A DNA stretch of 64,000 nucleotides from Bettongia penicillata ogilbyi (GCA_023548195.1 JAJHZJ010000252.1:379501-443500); one strand, 5' to 3'; shown: positions 21,360 through 33,000, numbered from the stretch's first letter. Notes: generated by a model from the sequence alone, not told the origin. A program made the numbers and translations.

Positions 21360-21960
21360 TTTGATGGATCACCATCATCATCATCGTTGTTGTAGTCTCT
21401 CCACTAATCCCAGCACTGTCTTAGTTCCGATTCAGTGCTGGGATATAATAAGGCACAGCACGTCACTAAATATTTTTTAAAAAGAGGAAGCTGCTTTGAC
21501 CTTACATGGCATGACTGCGCAGCAAGAATACAGAGGCACTTAACCTCACTTACGTCCACCTGGAAACATGTCTGATCAGTGTATCATTGTCATTCGGTCC
21601 TTTCAAACTTGTCATGATCCCACTTGGAGTTTTCTTTGCAAAGATACTAGAAGGGTTTGCTATTTCCTTTTCCAGCTCATTTTATAGATAAGGAAACTGA
21701 GGCAAACAGGGTTAGTGACTTGCTCAAGGTCACATGGTTAGTAAGGATCTGAGGCCAGATTTGAACTCAGGAAGATGAGTCTTCTTGACTCTAGACCCAG
21801 CACGCTCTCCACTGTGCCACCAAGCTGCCTTCAGTATGTCATTAGGATATGGCTATTCAAATGATTTCAGGCACTCACCAAGTTAAAGAAACCCTGACCA
21901 TATGTGGCTGGGACCTTTTATGCCACTAGGTCAGGAAGCTATATCAGAGGGCAGGAAAAC
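21360..21960. repeat. 0.6-kb insertion inside L2
   Basis: Breaks the L2 between its ORF2 halves. It holds the MON1 SINE at 21590-21828, a perfect 11-bp stem (21408-21418 with 21433-21443) around a 14-base loop, and a CAT-rich patch at 21370-21385. The outer parts are not assigned to a family. Confidence 0.6.
21590..21828 (-). repeat. MON1-type SINE, antisense
   Basis: 'gagttttctttgcaaagata', 'ttccttttccagctcatttt', 'gaaactgaggcaaacagg' and the head 'ctgtgccaccaagctgcc' are in order. The flanks 'tcagtgtatcatt' and 'tcagtatgtcatt' look like an imperfect target-site duplication. Confidence 0.88.
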
Positions 21961-23150
21961 ACTGATTTTTAACAATCACCCATATCCCATCACCTAACAA
22001 CGAATATCCCCTAGATCTCTGCCTAAGGCCCCCATCTCTCTTCTCTCAACAGTATCTCTGGGTAATCATGTCAGGTTACATGAATTCAATTATCATCTTT
22101 ATACAATTGATTCCCAAATATGTCTAGCCCTACTCTCTTTTCAGAAATCCAGTCCTGCATCATCACCTGCCTGTTGTATATCTCCACATGGAAGTCCCAT
22201 TGGAATCTCAAACTCAATATATCCAAAACAAAACTATTTTCCCTTCTCAACCCAATATTCCTCTAAACTTCTTATTTTTGCTGAGGGTATCATTATTCTT
22301 TCAGTGGCCCCAGGTTCATAACCTCATAATGATCCTCAACTCTTCCCTCTCCCTCATATAAAATCAATGAGTCTTTTTTCATCCAACCCTTACATTATCT
22401 ATCATAAGTACACCTTCTTCTCTATCCACCCAGTCTCTGCCCCAGTCCAGACTCTCATCACCTCTTTCCTGGACTATTGAAGTACTGTCCTAATTGGTTT
22501 TCTTTCTTCTAATGGATGGGATAAGGGAGGCAATTTTCCCTCCCTTCTCCCACCCATCCCACATATCTACCAAATTCACATTCCCAAGAGTCAAAAGTGA
22601 CGGTATCATGTCCCCACTCAAAAATCTTCAATAACTCCTTCTTCAATAACTTCTAGCACAAAATAAAAATTCCTCCGTTTGCCACTTTAAGCCCTTTGCA
22701 ATCAAGCTTCAACTTACCTCTTTAGATAGTTCAATATTCCCCTTCAGGCAGGCTACATTCTAACCAATATGGCCTTCCTGCTCCTTACACTCAGTACTAC
22801 ATTTCTTCTGTGTAATTGTACAGGGCATCTCCTGCCAGTGCCTGGAATGCATTCCCTATTTTTTTTTTGTCTCTTGGAATCCTTAACTTCTTCAAAGTAA
22901 AAAGCATCAGGTTCCTTCCTTCATGAAGCCTTTCCTGATTTCCCCCTGTGGTCAATATGCTCTCCCTCCTCAAATCTTCATGTAATTACTGGCTTCTAAT
23001 TACTGGCATCTAATTACTGGCTTCTAATTACTGGCATCTAATTATGTGGCTTTTTCCCCAATAGAAAGAAGGTGATCTCCTTGGCAGCAAAATTTTTTCT
23101 TTCATTTTTCTCTTTCTATTTCTATTATCCAGCATAGTAGTTTGCAATGA
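21961..23150 (+). repeat. L2 LINE relic, 3' part
   Basis: Resumes the L2 copy: 'tcaaactcaatatatccaaa', 'tgccccagtccagactctca', 'cctttcctggactattgaag' (near 22470), 'gcctggaatgcattccct' and 'tcatgaagcctttcctgatt', ending with 'ctccttggcagcaa' and 'atccagcatagta'. This is the complete order of the L2 3' half. Confidence 0.88.
22983..23046. repeat. 14-bp tandem repeat in L2
   Basis: Four units of taattactggc(t/a)tc, with the variable base alternating t, a, t, a. The pattern suggests duplication of a 28-bp dimer. A partial fifth unit follows. Confidence 0.95.
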
Positions 23151-23560
23151 CAAGGATATGTAATTCCATCTTCTCTATGATGTACTAGATATTTATTGAG
23201 AATTATTATTGCAAAAAATTCATTTTCTTGCAACAGGCTTGGGGATGTGTCTCTCTAAACTTGTCTAGATTGTCTCCCAGACAATAAAACAGGTATATGA
23301 TCCCTCATTGGGTGCAGAACTAAAACATTCCTAGGTTGCTAGGACATTTCAGTGCTTGATGTCTTTTGACTTGGCTTTCAAGAACCCAAAGAAGCCTAAA
23401 TAGCATGATGGGATATGGGAGCAGGGAATTATGTCTTACACATAGTAAATACCTATCAAATGTAACTTCAGTTGAACTGGAATTGAAATGAATTGAATCT
23501 CAAGAGTGTGATATAGTAGTCAAAAAATCTATTGAAACTTGGATTGCATTAATAAAAAAG
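23151..23560. other. Unassigned spacer
   Basis: A weak L2 3'-like string ('cttacacatagtaaatacc') occurs near 23435-23455; otherwise nothing recognised. Confidence 0.4.
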
Positions 23561-23584
23561 TTATGTTGTCCAGAATGACAGAGT

Positions 23585-23990
23585 TAATAGTTCTGTTATA
23601 CTCTGCAAAAATACTCTGGAGTATTTTCCAGGATGTCCCATTTTAGAAGAAACTTTGACAAACAGTAATACATTCGGAGGAGAATGACCAAAGATGAGGG
23701 ACTTAAAACCATGCCCTAGATGAGGATCATTTAAAGGAACTGGGAATAGTTTACCATGAAGAAAAAGGATTAAATAAAGGGGCAGGGGGAAAGAGAGAAA
23801 GAATAAGATATCTGTCTTCAAGTATTTGAAGAGTTGTCATTTAACAAACAAATTGCATTTTGTTGGGGGCTTTTTGTTTTGTTATTTGGTTTTCTTTTTA
23901 ATTGGTCCTAGAATTTCCTAGTTCTTACAAACCAGGACAGTGAGCAGAAGTGACAGAGACACATTTAACTTAATATAAAAATATGCTCCC
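23585..23990 (+). repeat. L3/CR1 LINE fragment
   Basis: 'ggaggagaatgaccaaagat', 'ctagatgaggatcatttaaa', 'ggaactgggaatagttta' and 'tgtcttcaagtatttgaaga' are sense L3 landmarks. A T/G-rich stretch at 23855-23905 interrupts them. Confidence 0.75.
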
Positions 23991-24540
23991 AAACATTTCA
24001 AACTATCAAAAAATAGAATGAGTGTATCACCCAGGCAATATTCATAGTACCAAAAGCAACTATGAATATGCCATGTAGTTCTGAATCACGAAGTATAAGA
24101 CTCTCCCCAGAGAAGGCAAAAGAAAAACATTAATTCAGACACCAGAAAGTCAAATGCCAACACTAGAAAGCCAAATCCATCATAGTAATCAAGAAGCCAG
24201 TACACATTAACACTGCAGAGGACAAAGCCATTCCCAAACCTTGCCCCCTCCCCACCCTGCTGGGGACATCTCACAAGCAAATGAACCCTCAGGAGCCTAG
24301 CTGTGCCTACTTGCCTATGTCCTTCCCAGCTCTGACTGCTCTCTAAGTTCTTCTCAGCTCTGTTCTAGCTCTGCCTCTTCCTGTTCCATGTGACTTAGAC
24401 TCTTGTGACTCAGGCTTCCATGTGACTTAAGAAAATCACATGGGCCTATTAATGGATGGAAAAGATTTTCTCATGAAGAAGCACAATTACATTAACAATA
24501 AACAAAAATGCATTATCAATACAATGAGTTACCCAAGAGA
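23991..24540. other. Unassigned interval
   Basis: Lies between two collinear plus-strand L3 pieces, so it is probably sequence inserted into, or diverged within, one L3 copy. Direct near-repeats of 'ttccatgtgactta' occur at 24384 and 24416. Confidence 0.4.
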
Positions 24541-24645
24541 CCTCATAGGTGTTCAGGAGGAAGGTGACCGGCATCTTGTCAGGGATGCTATAGAGGTGGA
24601 CTTTGTGTTGGGTGACCTCTGAAGTCCCTTCCAACTCTGGATTCA
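24541..24645 (+). repeat. L3/CR1 LINE 3' end
   Basis: 'ttgtcagggatgctatagag', then 'gggtgacctctgaagtccct', then 'tccaactctgg' is the L3 terminus. It may belong to the copy at 23585. Confidence 0.8.
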
Positions 24646-25084
24646 ATATGTCAGTCGTAATCTTGAATATAGAGGCAAATGATGTAATCTTTGGTTTCCA
24701 AATGGTTTTTGTCCTGGTAATCAAGCTAAAAGAACATTGAAGAAAAAGAATTAAAATGCACTTATACATGCAGAGGTGTTGTGGTCAATGTTTAACAATA
24801 AGCTTTCAGGGATGGAGAATAGACTGTATACACAACACATTCTTAAGCTGAATCTGCATTATTAACATTTGCCCCATCATTTTCTTAAGACTACACAAAA
24901 GAAAAAAAATCAACCAAGTCAAACCCTGATATATAGCATTTTCCAATTTCCAAAGTGTAAATGTCCACAATGAAAATTAAGTAATAAGCTTTCTAGAGCC
25001 AGATCAAATGACTCCAATACACCCCTGCCTACATTGGTAATTTTTGTCTCCTGACATGCATATGGAATAAAGGGTAATCCTTAG
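24646..25084. other. Unassigned interval
   Basis: No repeat recognised. Confidence 0.4.
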
Positions 25085-25178
25085 GATTATGAGATTTAGA
25101 GCTCAAAGTTCTTCTAATCTGATGACTTCATTTTACAGTTGAAGAAACCAAGGCCTAGACAAGTTTGTGACTTGCCCA
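25085..25178 (-). repeat. MIR-like SINE fragment, antisense
   Basis: 'cttcattttacagttgaaga' and 'tgacttgcccaagatgagg'. Confidence 0.65.
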
Positions 25179-25184
25179 AGATGA

Positions 25185-25602
25185 GGTTCCAACTTACCTT
25201 TCAAGTCTTATTTCACAATATTTCCCTTGTTCCCTAATCTTATCTCTATTTCATATGCCTGGAGTACACTCTCTTCTCTCCTCTGTGTACAGAGAAGCCC
25301 TTCTCTTTTTTCAAAGGTCAGCTCCAGTAGCACCTCCAAAAAGACTTCTCTGATCACCCAATCCCTGATTAAAAATAGTGTCTTCCACCTCAAATTTTCT
25401 AGAGCCCTTAGGACTTCTTCTCTCCTATCACATTCCATCTTGCATCATACTAATTTGTATGTGTAAAACATTCCCCTATTAGATTATAAATTCCTCAAAG
25501 GCAGGGATTGGGTCATTTTTCATCTTTATGTGCCCCATGCCTAGTTGAATGTTTTTACATAATACAGACTTAATAAATGTTATTGAATGGAATGCCAGAC
25601 TC
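25185..25602 (+). repeat. L2 LINE 3' end
   Basis: 'atgcctggagtacactctct', 'tcaaaggtcagctccagt', 'ttataaattcctcaaaggca' and 'ttaataaatgttattgaatg' cover the last 400 bases of L2. Confidence 0.88.
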
Positions 25603-26240
25603 AATCGTAAGAGAAAGGTCAATCATTTTTGACAGACTTTCCCACTCTGAGCGGTAAGAGCAGTAATGGAGTAGTCCTCTCAGTACCATAACTAAAACAA
25701 AGAAGAACCAGGAATCTGCAGGAAACTTCACTTTCCAAGTCTTTTCTCTTCTTTTTAATGTCTTTGTTCTTCTCAAATCTAGTTTTTTTATTCACTAGCT
25801 TAACACAGAAAGATCTGTCATTCTGTCAGTGAAAAAAAGATCCCAGTGTAGAAACCTCCCCTACTGATATCCATTCCGAGTCCTAGAGAGGGACTTGGGG
25901 CAAGAAGGAAAGTGACTTACACTGTGTCAAAGGAAAGACATGCCTAGGAGGAAAGGATTGATTTCAACTTTCTCTCGATGAGACTGAACAGATTAATAGG
26001 AAAAATAGAATCTTCTTAGGGTGCTTTTTGTAGGAATGCCTTGCCAGGCTCAATTAACTTAGCATTCTCCATACCTTTCTGTTTGGGTCTGGTCTTGCCA
26101 GAAATGTAATAATAGTCTTGTTCCAGAGAGAAGTTTAGGGTTATTAAAAAGAACTATGCAAATTCCACAAGGTAATACTGCCTGTTCTCTTCATCCTTCT
26201 CAATTCTGATTATTATCTTTTGAGTGTCTGTGCAAGAAAT
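25603..26240. other. Unassigned interval
   Basis: No family recognised. Confidence 0.4.
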
Positions 26241-26241
26241 G

Positions 26242-26352
26242 GACAGCTATATGGCTCAGTAAATAGTGTTGGGTCAAGGAGATCTGGGTCCAAATCAGAC
26301 CTCAGACATTTGTTGTGTGACCTTGGGCAAGTCATTTAACCTCTGTTTGCCT
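26242..26352 (+). repeat. MON1/MIR-type SINE, 5' part
   Basis: 'acagctatatggctcagtaa' to 'gcaagtcatttaacctctgt'. It ends at 'ttgccta', where a second SINE begins in tandem. Confidence 0.8.
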
Positions 26353-26353
26353 A

Positions 26354-26575
26354 GGAGGCAGTTAGGTGGTTCAATAGATAGAGCACTAGGACTGCAGTCA
26401 AAAAGATCTGAGTTCAAATCCAGCCTCAGACACTTACTAGCTGTGTGACCCTGGACAAGTCACTTAACTTCTATTTACCTTAATCCACAGGAAAAACTCT
26501 GGTATCTTTGCCAAGAAAACCTCATGAACATGACGGTCATGAAGAGTTGGAAGTGTCTGAACTACAAGAACTAAA
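26354..26575 (+). repeat. MON1-type SINE, near complete
   Basis: The head 'ggcagttaggtggttcaata', the core 'ctgtgtgaccctggacaagt' and the tail 'ctggtatctttgccaagaaa' then 'gtcatgaagagttgg' are all present. It probably inserted into, or next to, the older copy at 26242. Confidence 0.88.
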
Positions 26576-27061
26576 GTGCAAGAAATATGTGCATACCCCT
26601 ATTGAGAGCAGAAGTGTGTACTCACCCTCCCACCACTATTGCAGTGTAGGCACTGGGAGTTCTTTCCTCCTCTTTTCCTCTCTTTGCTTAAGTATAAATG
26701 GCTTACCCTGGAGATGGGGTGGGGAGACTGAGACTATTCAAGCACTCCAGCTGCCTTCCTAAACTCTTTAATTGGTCACTTCTGAGGCGAGTAGCATTAT
26801 AGTATTCTCCGTATCCTTTTAACTAGGTTCTTTTAATTTCTAAGAAGTAAAGTTGTTTTTAAATTGAATTTTATGGTTCACAAGTATTTATTGCATTTTT
26901 AAACCTTGAACTGGCTTTAGAATTGCCTACAAAAGTTTTCTCCCAAACCACATTATATGCAATAAAAATTGTAACTAGTAAGGGAAATGTGATCAACAGA
27001 AACAGATCTCTTGGATATATTAATATTATCCTAAATAATTAATCAAAGAATATTAATCATG
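26576..27061. other. Unassigned interval
   Basis: No repeat recognised; AT-rich after 26770. Confidence 0.4.
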
Positions 27062-27325
27062 GGATCAACAAATAATAATAGCTGGTATTTATATAGCACT
27101 TTTAATGTTTGCAAAGCAGTTTACAAATGTTATCCTCACAACAGCCCTGGGAAGTAAGTGCTATCATTATCCTGATCCTACAGATGAGGATCCAGAGGCA
27201 GAAAGTGGTCAAGTGACTCACCCAGCATCACACAGCAATGAGTGCTTGAGGCCTGATTTAAACTCAAGTCTTCCTAACTCCAGGTCCAACACTCTATCCC
27301 CCATGCCAACTAGCTGCTTCGATAA
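27062..27325 (-). repeat. MIR/THER-type SINE, antisense
   Basis: 'tagctggtatttatatagca', 'tgtttgcaaagcagttta', 'ggaagtaagtgctatcatta' and 'acactctatcccccatgcca' then 'actagctgc' give a near-full-length marsupial-style copy. Confidence 0.85.
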
Positions 27326-27344
27326 TTATATGGAAGAAAATAAA

Positions 27345-27700
27345 AATGAGACAACATGCCAAAATCTGAGAGGAAACTGCTAAAGCAACTTTTGGAGGAA
27401 AATGTATTTCTCAACACTTAAACTAATGGATGAGAAAAAGAGAAGACTAATGAATAAGCATTCAGCTGAAGCAACTACAAAAGTAACAAATTAGCACAAA
27501 AGTAGAAATTTTGTAAATCAAAGGAAATATATACAAAAAGGTTGTTGAGATGATAAAGAAAAAAAACTGTTAAGAATAATAAAGAGGAAAAACATTATCA
27601 AGAAAAAATGAAAAAGGAGATTTATAACCAAGAGAAAGTAAAGAAAATTACTAGAAAGCATTATATCTCAACGAACTGGATGATCTATACAGCACAGAAT
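27345..27700 (+). repeat. L1 ORF2 relic (tentative)
   Basis: A-rich sequence with 'tttggaggaaaatgtatttc' and 'attttgtaaatcaaagg', resembling the L1 ORF2 region between endonuclease and reverse transcriptase. It is badly decayed. Confidence 0.5.
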
Positions 27701-27984
27701 GCTGATCTATAGGAAAGAGTAATGAGGCTCTTGTCATCTCTTTTGCTTTGTGTCTTCTTTCCTAAGCTTAGAGGAGTGATCATAAGGTGAACATTGCCAG
27801 CCTTGGTGACAGTCTTGAGTTCAAGACAACAAGAGTTCCTAGGTCCCTCAATTAATGCTAACTGGAAGCAGAAAGAATTTCCTGCATCAGAGAGGATGAC
27901 TGACAGGAAGAAGACTTAAACTCTCTCTTAGCTACATTCTTGACTTTGTCTGAGCCATCCTGCATGACCATTCCTGACCCTGTT
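27701..27984. other. Unassigned spacer
   Basis: Nothing recognised. Confidence 0.35.
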
Positions 27985-28690
27985 GTTTCTTTTCTTTCAT
28001 AAAATAGTTTTTAACATTTTTAAAAATTTTGAGTTTTGAATTCTCTCTCCCTTCAGTTCATCCCTCATCCATTAAAAAGGCAAGCAATATATCAACTGTA
28101 CATTTGAAATCATATAAAAACATATGTCCAGATTAGGTATGTTGCAGAAAAAGAAAGTAAAAATATTATACTTCAATCTGTGCTCAAAGTTTTACCAGTT
28201 TTCTCTCTACAAGTGGATAGCATTTTTCATCATAAATTCTTCAGAATTATCTTGGATCACTGTATTGCTTAGAGTAGCTAAATCTTTCATTGCTGGTCAA
28301 CATTCATAATATTGCCATTAATCGGTGTAAAGTTTACCTGGTTCTGCTTACTTCACTAGGCATGGAAGTCTTCTTTTTCTGAAACCATTCCCCTCATCAT
28401 TTCTTTTAGAACAATAGTATTCCCTCCACAATCACGTACCACAATTTGTTCAGCATTCCCTGGTCGATAGGCATCTCTTCTATTTCTAACTCTTTGACAC
28501 TTAAAAAAAAAAAGCTGCCATAAATATTTTTGAACATATAGGTACTTTTCCTTTTTCTTTGATCTCTTTGGGACACAGACCTAGAAGTGGCATTCTTGGG
28601 TCACAGAGTATGTGTGGTTTTAAATTCCACCATCCAGTTTTTTCACTCCTTTCCAGCATTTGCCTGGCCTTGTTAATATGGCAGACCATA
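27985..28690 (-). repeat. L1 LINE 3' part, antisense
   Basis: The left side is the reverse of an L1 3' UTR. 'cctggttctgcttacttcac', 'acaatagtattccctcca' and 'tttgggacacagacctagaa' are antisense landmarks of the ORF2 C-terminal region of marsupial L1, in the correct order. Confidence 0.8.
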
Positions 28691-29869
28691 AAGGAGCTGA
28701 AATGGTCTGGCCCAAAGCATCAGCAGTTGATAGGACCACCCTTGTATTTGGCTACAATGCCTTATCTGGTTTTGGGGGCAGAGCTTCACTAAAATAGTAC
28801 ATGGAGCGGAGCAGAGTCAGGCCCAAGCAGCACCAGAGCTGCAGGACTGGCACTAGAGAGCAGTGGCAGCATTCAACCCAGGCAAAAGGGGCATTACTGA
28901 GCCCAAGCATGGGGACAATGCTCAGGTCACAACAGTAGCCATCATATAAGTACCATCATATAAGGTCCAAGCATAAGAGAGAAGAGTTCAGGCCCCTGGG
29001 ATGGCAACACAAAACATGAAGTGGCAGTCCCTTGAGGAGCTCTCACACAGAGAGTCAGTGCTTTGTCCCCATTGAGTAGGAAGTTTCTTGCTGAATCCTC
29101 TGCAGACTCATCAGCAACAAGCAGCATTAAAGATTCCCGCTGCCACAGAGTACTTAGAAAATGTGGACCCCAGTGGAGTGGACTCCGGCACAGACGGTGG
29201 CAAAGGCAAGTCCCATGCAGTCTTTGGCTTACCATAATCTGGAACTGATTACAAATGAGGACACCTTCAGCATTGCTGCCAGCATGATCTCTGCCCAGGG
29301 ATCGTTGGACATCTGCTTTACAAGAAGGGCTTTGAGGACCAAGAAGTCCCATTCTGGTGATGGGGAGAGGTGAAACTACGAAGTCCCTGTAGATTAAGGA
29401 GGGGAAGTCCTTCAGCAGAAGTTTCTAAATGGGAGAAAAAAGATATCTCCTCCTCCAATAGGACGATTCCAGGAAGGGATGACCCTAGCTTGTGGGTCAG
29501 GGAACACTGATGAGATAGTAGTACTAGACTACATTCCCCAGAGTTCATGTTGTCCCATAACATTCTTAGTTATGGAAATTACTCTAGAAAACTTTGAAAA
29601 TCTTACTACAAAGAGTAGAATGTAGTAGAAACAATCTTCTCAAAGGCTCTCCCAGATAGAAGAGGTTTTTTTCTTGAAAGGAATTGAAACTACCTTTGAG
29701 ATTTAATTGACTCAGATTCCTGAGAGGTAGAAAACAGCCTGGACTCAAGGAATGCCTGGTTCTTTCCCCAGGTTCCTGATATATATGCCATCCAGCACAA
29801 CAGAGAAGTAAGGGAAATACAACCAACTGAATCAGTTCCTTCTTGAAGATTCCTTCCCTACTCTAATAG
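28691..29869. other. Unassigned, GC-richer interval
   Basis: More GC-rich than its neighbours. A 136-codon minus frame (28942-29352) and 70- and 61-codon plus frames overlap here, and none shows a domain I recognise. The plus-strand segment 29150-29220 reads as gene-like residues, so a processed pseudogene or LTR-element interior is possible but unproven. Confidence 0.35.
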
Positions 29870-29871
29870 TT

Positions 29872-30240
29872 TACCTGTCGTATCTATGGATAAGAAAAAA
29901 ATTTAGGTACAAACAAGAGATAGAGAGCATTATGAGATGCTAAATGGATGATCTTGATTATATTAAATTTAAAAGGTTTTGTACAAACAAAACCAATGCA
30001 ATCAAGATCAGAAAAAAAGCAAAAAGTTGAGGGGGGATTTATACCAACTAACTCTGATAAAGGCCTCCTTTTTTAAATATATAAAGAACTGAGTCAAATT
30101 TATGAGCATATAAATCATTTCTCAATTGATAAATAGTCGAAGGATATGAATAGATGGTTTTCAGACAAAAAATCAAAAGAAATTACTAAATATTCTTTCC
30201 CTGACCTGAAAATCTTTCCTTTGCTATAGCTAAATAAAAT
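29872..30240 (+). repeat. L1 ORF2 3' fragment
   Basis: 'caagagatagagagcattat', 'ttttgtacaaacaaaaccaa', 'aagaactgagtcaaattta' and 'ttgataaatagtcgaagga' are conserved L1 ORF2 C-terminal strings. Frameshifts and stops are present. Confidence 0.85.
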
Positions 30241-30609
30241 TCCTTTAACAAACTGGTAGATGGTCTGTGAGTGTCCCATTTTGTTCTAGTTTCAGATATG
30301 AGCTTACCTAAATTAAGAGTTACCTAAATTAAGCTTGTCCATCTACAGATGAATCAACCAATCAATTAAAAATCCTGTAATAACTATTGAACTGCACTAA
30401 AGTCTGATTTACAATAAAGCCTGAAGCTGAATTGTTACAGATTGGATCCTATAGGGCCATTACCAACTGATAGGGAGGCCAAAACTTTGGTAGGCTGACC
30501 TAACGGTCTACACAATCCATTTGAAACAGACAGAAAAGAAAGAAGCTGGTCAAGTCTAACATTTAATGGATCTACACTCCTGTTATATCAAGTGATAACA
30601 ACTCTAGAT
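30241..30609. other. Unassigned spacer
   Basis: It may contain more of the RTE-like element that follows; 'gctggtcaagtctaacattt' at 30546 is a candidate. Confidence 0.35.
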
Positions 30610-30880
30610 GAATCAATGAATGAATGGTGAGCCCACATCAGAAAGGGTGCTGTGCTCTATGAGCAAAGCAGAATTGAGGCAGCACAAAGTAAACATAGGA
30701 TGATCAAATCTGGAGTATCAACCTCAAAAATTCATACAGATTATCTGTGCCCAATCTGTGGGAGAGCATTCCGAGCTCTATTGGTCTGATCAGCCACAGT
30801 TGGACACACTGAAACTTTACTTTATCATGGCGATGTCATTTCGGTCCTCTTTGAAAATGAAGGATGACAATCAACCAAGA
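30610..30880 (+). pseudogene. RTE-like LINE ORF2 end and 3' tail
   Basis: Bases 30744-30809 translate to a zinc-finger-like end, 'LCPICGRAFRALIGLISHS' followed by W-T-H (a C-x2-C...H-x3-H pattern), of a type found at the C-terminus of several non-LTR retrotransposon ORF2 proteins. A stop follows. The tail 'cggtcctctttgaaaatgaa' then 'ggatgac' matches the ends of the two RTE-like short elements and the MAR1 tails. Assignment to the RTE clade is inferred. Confidence 0.6.
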
Positions 30881-31394
30881 TGGCTCTTCAAGATCTACTT
30901 GTCAAGAGATGTTATTGATCAATTCCAGAGCTATTAACTAACCACAAGTTAATGAAATTAATGATCCAGCTCTTGAAACATTGCATCCAATAGATGAAAT
31001 GGACTTGATTGACCACCTAATCCAACTACTCACCCAATGTATTAATTGTGAAATCATACAGCCTCTCAAGAAATTTCCAACGTGAAAGGATCCTACAACC
31101 TTTCGGGTTCAGAAGATGTCAAGAAGGCAACTGATAGATTTGTTACTACCAAATCTTTTTGTGTTTTCCATGCTGAGGTCCTTGGGTAGCTCATGGTATG
31201 GCTCAGAATACAAGTTTTCCTTAAGGACAAACAACCCAGGAAAACATAAAGTCCCTTAGTAAAGCCACATGGGAACAACAGATCCCTAAAGCCACATTCT
31301 TGTACCACAAAGGAGTTTCACCTGATTGTTGCCTCTGTCTTCTACTAAGACAAATTTCTTTGCAACAGCAATGATAATAGTCATTCTTCACATC
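30881..31394. other. Unassigned interval
   Basis: Nothing recognised. Confidence 0.4.
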
Positions 31395-31600
31395 TATGGA
31401 GCACTTTAAGAAGTGAACACCAGAAAACCTGGATTCAAATCCTACCTCCATAATGTAGTAGCTTGTATGGCTATGACCAGTTCACCAAATTAAGCCTCAG
31501 TTCCTTCAACTGTAAAATGAAGATAACACCTATCGAACCTCCCTTCCAGGGTTGTTGGGAGTCTGAATGAGAGACAGCATAAGTGAAAGTGTTTGTCATC
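31395..31600 (+). repeat. MIR-type SINE
   Basis: 'acctggattcaaatcctacc', 'aagcctcagttccttcaact' and 'ccagggttgttgggagtctg' in sense order. Confidence 0.8.
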
Positions 31601-31934
31601 TTTCAAGGTTTCTCCATTTGTCAGCTATTACAGTTGTCATTCTTCAAATAACAGTTCCATGACCACCTCTGAAGTTTTCTTCAGTACCCTAGGGTATAAT
31701 TAACTTAAACTAATTTGTAACACCTACCTGCTCTTTTGCTATCTCTTTATCTGTCTTACTTTGCCGCCAACGTTATGGTTAACGATATACAATCTATCCT
31801 ACATGTGTCTATCTTTTCCTCATTCTTATCCTGTCCCCCAAAAATATTTCATCCTTAGCACTAGCCTCAGCCCATTTGGCGTAATAGCAACTCCCATTTA
31901 CATAATATTTTAAAGTTTGGAATGTATCCCCAAT
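31601..31934. other. Unassigned spacer
   Basis: Nothing recognised. Confidence 0.35.
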
Positions 31935-33000
31935 ACAGAGAAGATCAGGAGTGAAACAAGGATACAATATTCAATATTGTACTCGAATTACCAGCTATAA
32001 CATTTAGACAAAAAGAAGAAATTGAAGGAATAAAAATAGGCAACAAAGAAACAAAACTGTTGCTCTTTTCAGAGGGTATGTTGATACGCTTAGAAAACTG
32101 CCCAGAATCAACTAAAAGACTAGTTGAAACAATGAACAACTTTAGCAAAGTTGTAGGACATAAAATAGACCCACATAAATCATCAGTATTTCTATACGCT
32201 ACCAACAAAACCCTGCAGCAAGAGATAAAAAGAGAAATTCCATTTAAAATAACTACAGACAGAATAAAATACTTAGAAGTCTACCTGCCAAGACAAATCA
32301 GGGAATAATATGACCTCAATTGTGAAACACTTCCCACACTAATAAAGACAGAGCTAAACAATTGGAGAAATACTAATTACTCATGGGTAGGCCAAATCAA
32401 TATAATAAAAATAACAATTCTAAGTTCATGTACTTATTCAGTGCCATACCAATCAAACTACCAAAGAATTCTTTTATAGAGTTAGAAAAAAATATGTAGA
32501 AATAAAATTCATCTGGAAGAACAAAAGGTCAAGAAACAGGGGTAGAGAACCTGAAGCCTCAAGGCCACATGTGTGCTCTTAAAAATATCAAAGGCATCAA
32601 TGGAAAAAAAATGTGAATAATGGTAGCTTAGCTGTACCAGATTTCCAACTGCATTATACAGCAGTAACCATCGAAAACAATCAGGTGCTGGCTAAGAAAT
32701 AGAAGAACGGATCAGAGGAGTAGATCAGGTACAATACAGTCATAAATATATTAATTTAGTCTTTAATAAACCCAAAGATCTAAGCTTTGGGGGTAAGGAC
32801 TCACTATCTGATAAAAATTGCTATGAAAACTAGAAAACAGTTTGGTAGAAACTAGGCATACACCAACATCTCACACCATATACCAAAATCAAGTCAAAAT
32901 GGGTTACATGATTTAGATATAAAGGATGAAATAAATTAAGGGAGCATGGAAAAATGTATCTGTCAGATCTATGGATAAGGGAAGAACTTATGACCAGACA
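31935..33000 (+). pseudogene. L1 ORF2 reverse-transcriptase relic
   Basis: About 1.07 kb of L1 ORF2, from the reverse-transcriptase palm to the C-terminal domain. An 82-codon open piece (32060-32308) contains 'LLFSEGMLIRLEN' where L1 has the F-A-D-D catalytic box, so both catalytic aspartates are lost. 'NNFSKV', 'KIDPHKSSVFLY' and 'IKYLEVYLP' continue the family order. A stop follows immediately and further frame breaks occur. A 44-bp hAT-like fragment sits inside it. Confidence 0.88.
32537..32580. mobile_element. hAT MITE end inserted in L1
   Basis: 'caggggtagagaacctgaag', then 'cctcaaggccacatgtg', matches the terminus of the MITE at 4685-4886. Only one end is present; L1 sequence resumes right after it. 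Confidence 0.65.

Noticed and set aside
28942..29352. A 136-codon minus-strand frame as a host gene
   Set aside because: No recognisable domain, no splice or start evidence, and plus-strand frames overlap it; kept only as an observation worth checking.
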